This document shows positions 5,449 to 8,075 of a DNA stretch of 8,075 nucleotides, in pieces (the first letter of the stretch is position 1; every line of letters begins with the position of its first letter). The DNA lies in the NCBI GenBank assembly GCA_021799315.1, contig JAJZAR010000060.1, positions 1 to 8,075 of the forward strand, given 5' to 3'. The position numbers and the translations under genes are program-made. The notes below the pieces were generated by a model. It saw nothing but the letters and a program-made list of their open reading frames with translations. It made no database searches and was not told the DNA's origin. The stretch is from Thermoplasmata archaeon (GTDB lineage: Archaea; Thermoplasmatota; Thermoplasmata; Thermoplasmatales; Thermoplasmataceae).

Positions 5449-6096
5449 ATGGCAACTGAAGCTAAGGAACTTTACATGTATATTTTCTCAATAAAGTATT
5501 TCCACGGTTCTCGTGATATGACAGAGGAAATGAATGTTCTGATGAAAGGGGAATGTGCAAAGATTCCTGAACTTAAACATTTCAGCTTATATAGAAGTTT
5601 GAGAGGAGATTGCGATCTTATAGGCTGGGCATCTTCAGACTTTCCTGAAGCACTACAAAATATGCTTGAAATGATAAAGATGAGCATTGGAAATAGAGGT
5701 AGTATTGTTCATGCATTCTTTTCTATTTACCAGCGATCACCCTATCTCAAAAATTCGCTCAATATCGAAAAACAGATTGCGGAAAGTAAAAGGAAATATC
5801 TGATAGCATATCCTATGTCTAAATCAAATGACTGGTATTTGCTTCCCTATGAAGATAAGAAACGGATAATGGATGAACACATAAAAACTGCAATGACAGA
5901 TCCGAATAACAAGGACATTCTCTCTTACACCACCTACTGCTTCGGACTCGGTGATCAGGAGTTTGTTGTGATTTATGAAACTGACAGTCTTTATTCCTGG
6001 ATGAAAGTTACAGAAAAATTGAGAGAAGTGGAAGCAAGAAAATGGATCGTCAAGGAATCACCAATCTTAGTTGGTATAAGAGCGGAGACTAAATGA
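5449..6096 (+). CDS. Chlorite dismutase/HemQ-family protein (coproheme decarboxylase-like)
   Basis: A 215-residue cytoplasmic protein of the chlorite dismutase fold (PF06778 as recalled), a dimeric alpha-beta ferredoxin-like barrel that often binds haem. In bacterial HemQ/ChdC this family decarboxylates coproheme to haem b. Family-typical blocks are YPMSKSNDWYLLPYEDKKRIMDEH (121-144), with a Tyr-Pro-Met, W129 and the likely proximal haem ligand H144, then FGLGDQEFVVIYETD (165-179) and LREVEARKWIVKESPILVG (191-209). In Gram-positive ChdC the YPM tyrosine is the radical-bearing catalytic residue, and Y121 fits it. The distal glutamine of those enzymes and the distal arginine of true chlorite dismutases are not evident, so chlorite dismutation is unlikely. 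Archaea usually make haem by the sirohaem route, so a coproheme role is uncertain. It is the first gene of a pair: its TGA overlaps the thiI start as ATGA. No Shine-Dalgarno is seen; M10 is an alternative start. Confidence 0.82.
   Translation: MATEAKELYMYIFSIKYFHGSRDMTEEMNVLMKGECAKIPELKHFSLYRSLRGDCDLIGWASSDFPEALQNMLEMIKMSIGNRGSIVHAFFSIYQRSPYLKNSLNIEKQIAESKRKYLIAYPMSKSNDWYLLPYEDKKRIMDEHIKTAMTDPNNKDILSYTTYCFGLGDQEFVVIYETDSLYSWMKVTEKLREVEARKWIVKESPILVGIRAETK
6084..6087 (+). promoter_or_regulatory. Ribosome-binding site of thiI
   Basis: GGAG lies 5 nt before the ATG at 6093, inside the end of the preceding gene. It is the clearest Shine-Dalgarno in the window and fits internal-gene initiation in an operon whose first genes look leaderless. 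Confidence 0.55.
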
Positions 6097-7550
6097 AAAA
6101 ATACCTTGTAAGATATTCAGAAATAGGACTGAAAACGAAAAAAGTCAGAGGCTTGATGGAGACAAGGCTCATAAGCAACGCAATGAAAACAATTCATAAT
6201 GACGGAAAGAATGCAACAGCTTTAAGAGAAAGAGGTAGAATTTATTTCGATTCCCCGGACGACCTATCAGACCAACTATCCAGAGTAATGGGCATCAAAT
6301 CATTTTCTGAAGTTATAACGCTGAACTTTCAGGATGCAGATGAGATTATAAGGAAAGGTGTGGAAATATATGCTGACAGAGTCCGTGGAAAAAGCTTTGC
6401 GGTGAATTCCCGAAGAATGGGAACTCACAATTTTACGTCCATGGATATAGATAGGGCCCTTGGAGAGGCACTCCTTGACTTTGCAAGATGTGTGGATATC
6501 CACAATCCTGAGGTAAGGGTAGAACTTGAAATTAGGGAACAGGTCTGCTATTTTCTCATGGATAAAACAAAAGGGCCAGGCGGCTTGCCCGTTGGAACTG
6601 AGGGAAAATTCTTAGCTTTGGTATCGGGAGGAATTGATTCGCCTCTTGCGACGTGGCTCATGTTAAAAAGAGGCTCTCCCGTGGATATGTTATTTATTTC
6701 GCTCGCCGATCCTGTGGATACGAAACAGTTCCTTGAAAAAGCTCAGATACTGTATAAACAATGGTATTCAGGATATAATCCAAAGATTTTCATTGTGGAT
6801 GCCTCTAGACTTGTGGATGAATATCTTTATACAGGCAAAATGAAATTTGCAAATGTTAGCTTTAAGAAAGTTTTATACAACATTGCAGAAATGATTGCAA
6901 GAAGAGAAAAAGTATATGGCATTATAACTGGAGAATCCTCTGGACAGGTTTCATCGCAAACACCAGAAAACCTCTTTGAACTTTCAAGAAATATGGAGTT
7001 TCAGGTCATCAGGCCCCTCATTGGGATGGATAAGGACTGGATAATGGATTTTGCAAGGTCTATTGGAACCTTTCAAAATGATTCATCAGAGGAATTCTGT
7101 GCCCTTTTCAGTGAGAAACCAATAACAAAAATCAAAAGAGAAGAGCTGGAGGAAGACATGAACAGACTATCGGATTACTTGCCTGATACCAGTGAAATTA
7201 TGGAGATTAGAGGAACAGACATAGAAAATTTGCTTAACAGTTTGAGAAATGAGCAGGATTTTAAAATCAAATCCCTGGAACAGATACCACCTCATAGTAT
7301 CATTGCAGATGTGAGAGACCCACTTGCTTACAAGAATGGCCATCCTGAGGGTGCTATAAATGTAAACAAAGCAAACCTAAATGAACTTATTGATTCCCTT
7401 ACCGAAAAGGACACCGTTATTTTTTACTGCAAAAAGGGACTTCAGAGTGCGAGTTATGCTGGAAAATTGAGAAACAAAGGCTTCAATGCGTATTATGCGG
7501 ATGAAAGCGTTATCATGAATCAAAGGAAGGATAATATTTCTTCCCCTTAG
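6093..7550 (+). CDS. thiI: tRNA U8 4-thiouridine synthase ThiI with C-terminal rhodanese domain
   Basis: A 485-residue sulfurtransferase. ThiI adenylates U8 of tRNA with ATP and replaces the oxygen with sulfur, giving s4U8; in some organisms it also supplies sulfur for the thiamine thiazole. Domains in order are an N-terminal ferredoxin-like region (1-60, YSEIGLKTKKVR), THUMP (about 65-160), a PP-loop adenylation domain with ATP-binding SGGIDSP (178-184) and TGESSGQVSSQT (279-290), a linker, and a rhodanese domain (about 398-475). The rhodanese loop CKKGLQS (446-452) retains the persulfide cysteine C446. C336 in SSEEFCALFSEKP aligns with the second catalytic cysteine of E. coli ThiI (C344 there), so the bacterial two-cysteine relay is intact. 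Most archaeal ThiI proteins end before the rhodanese domain; the length here matches the bacterial form. The start overlaps the upstream stop by four bases and has a GGAG site. The 3' end overlaps the converging SLOG gene. Confidence 0.95.
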   Translation: MKKYLVRYSEIGLKTKKVRGLMETRLISNAMKTIHNDGKNATALRERGRIYFDSPDDLSDQLSRVMGIKSFSEVITLNFQDADEIIRKGVEIYADRVRGKSFAVNSRRMGTHNFTSMDIDRALGEALLDFARCVDIHNPEVRVELEIREQVCYFLMDKTKGPGGLPVGTEGKFLALVSGGIDSPLATWLMLKRGSPVDMLFISLADPVDTKQFLEKAQILYKQWYSGYNPKIFIVDASRLVDEYLYTGKMKFANVSFKKVLYNIAEMIARREKVYGIITGESSGQVSSQTPENLFELSRNMEFQVIRPLIGMDKDWIMDFARSIGTFQNDSSEEFCALFSEKPITKIKREELEEDMNRLSDYLPDTSEIMEIRGTDIENLLNSLRNEQDFKIKSLEQIPPHSIIADVRDPLAYKNGHPEGAINVNKANLNELIDSLTEKDTVIFYCKKGLQSASYAGKLRNKGFNAYYADESVIMNQRKDNISSP

Positions 7551-8043
7551 TTTTCATTCGGTAATTTTTCGCTGATTCCAGTACCTTTTCAACTGCATCC
7601 TCTGCGTTCTTCGCTTTTATGTAATTACCTTCTCTTTCTCTTGTCTTTTTCAATTCAAGACTGTCTATACCAATTACATCTCTTCCCTCGCTGATGGCAA
7701 ATGACTCTTCAGATATTGTTCCGTTAGATCCATCTATGGCTATCAGGGCTTCTGCGGCTCTGACAATAAGAAAATTTCTCATATATCCTATGGCTGTTGG
7801 TAAAGTATATGTAAGATATCCATTGGCCTCCTCCCTTCCGGGCCCTGGCAAAATACCTATACTAACCCCGTGCTCATCCTTAACGCCTCTTGCGGTTTCT
7901 TTCATAACTCCGTCCAATCCACCACAGAGTACTATGCAACCATTTTTCGCAAGCAATCGGCCCACATCGTAGGCTATTGATAGATATTCATCCTTTGGAT
8001 TTGCTCCACCAAGAACACCAATATAAAATGGAAATTGTTCCAT
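7513..8043 (-). CDS. SLOG/LOG-like Rossmann-fold nucleotide-binding protein (TIGR00725-like)
   Basis: A 176-residue soluble Rossmann-like protein of the lysine decarboxylase-like/LOG/DprA superfamily. It begins with strand YIGVLGGANPKDEY (7-20), followed by IVLCGGLDGVMKETARGV (37-54), the GILPGPGREEANGY loop (63-76), MRNFLIVRAAEALIAIDGSNGTISEE (88-113) and EGRDVIGID (119-127). LOG cytokinin phosphoribohydrolases have PGGxGTxxE; here the Gly-Thr and the glutamate (E112) are kept, but PGG is replaced by DGSN, and R89 occupies the conserved arginine position. It therefore probably binds a nucleotide or sugar phosphate, but LOG activity should not be assumed. The charged C-terminal tail (131-176) is encoded partly over the end of thiI. 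The ATG at 8043 is preceded by a TATA-like ctaaatact and no Shine-Dalgarno. It appears monocistronic within the window. Confidence 0.82.
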   Translation of the reverse strand: MEQFPFYIGVLGGANPKDEYLSIAYDVGRLLAKNGCIVLCGGLDGVMKETARGVKDEHGVSIGILPGPGREEANGYLTYTLPTAIGYMRNFLIVRAAEALIAIDGSNGTISEESFAISEGRDVIGIDSLELKKTREREGNYIKAKNAEDAVEKVLESAKNYRMKTKGKKYYPSFDS

Positions 8044-8061
8044 GTATCCGTATAATAAAAA

Positions 8062-8070
8062 AGTATTTAG
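8062..8070 (-). promoter_or_regulatory. Candidate TATA box of the SLOG gene
   Basis: On the minus strand ctaaatact is centred about 23 bp before the ATG at 8043, consistent with a leaderless transcript. The upstream side is cut off by the window edge, so the BRE cannot be judged. Confidence 0.4.
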
Positions 8071-8075
8071 AAGTT

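Noticed and set aside
5449..6096. True chlorite dismutase
   Set aside because: The distal arginine expected for chlorite turnover is not evident, while YPM and the proximal histidine favour the HemQ/ChdC-like branch.
7261..7550. Rhodanese domain as a separate gene joined by a frameshift or assembly error
   Set aside because: The frame is continuous, the linker has normal codon use, and the partner cysteine C336 needed for a rhodanese-linked ThiI is present, so a genuine fusion is more likely.

Overview
The window looks like chromosomal DNA from an archaeon of the Thermoplasmatales or a close relative in the Thermoplasmata. This rests on an archaeal-type tRNA 2'-O-methyltransferase (Trm56) fused to an HD domain, a ThiI carrying a C-terminal rhodanese domain, an archaeal chlorite-dismutase-family protein, two tRNA genes without encoded CCA, AT-rich TATA-like boxes about 25 bp before several start codons (leaderless style), and AGA/AGG/ATA-rich codon use. 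The assignment is inferred from remembered families; no search was run. I see no mobile element, CRISPR array or phage gene. It reads as ordinary core chromosome with several unusual domain architectures.

Layout. Positions 1-155 hold no gene I can support, only AT-rich sequence with a probable promoter. Positions 156-1711 (+) are a two-gene unit: an ArsR-like winged-helix protein whose stop overlaps the start of a Trm56-HD fusion. A large acyl-CoA dehydrogenase (1777-3477, -) converges on it. The gap 3478-3764 carries a candidate dehydrogenase promoter with short repeats that could be operator sites. Two separately promoted + strand tRNA genes follow: tRNA-Asn(GUU) and a CAU-anticodon tRNA. 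An MscS-type channel (4137-5330, -) has a duplicated C-terminal domain. Divergent from it, a + strand pair (5449-7550) encodes a chlorite-dismutase/HemQ-like protein and ThiI-rhodanese, coupled by an ATGA overlap. A Rossmann-fold SLOG/LOG-like protein (7513-8043, -) converges on ThiI and overlaps its 3' end by 38 bp.

Functional threads. Trm56 methylates the ribose of C56 and ThiI thiolates U8 of tRNA. Both tRNAs in the window have U8 and C56, so the window has a tRNA-maturation flavour, although the genes are in separate transcription units. The channel, dehydrogenase and SLOG genes appear to be independent monocistronic units. The strongest oddity is the 87-residue tandem duplication in the MscS cytoplasmic region. 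The Trm56-HD and ThiI-rhodanese fusions are also notable but are probably lineage traits rather than new systems. I did not find convincing evidence for a wholly new multi-gene system.
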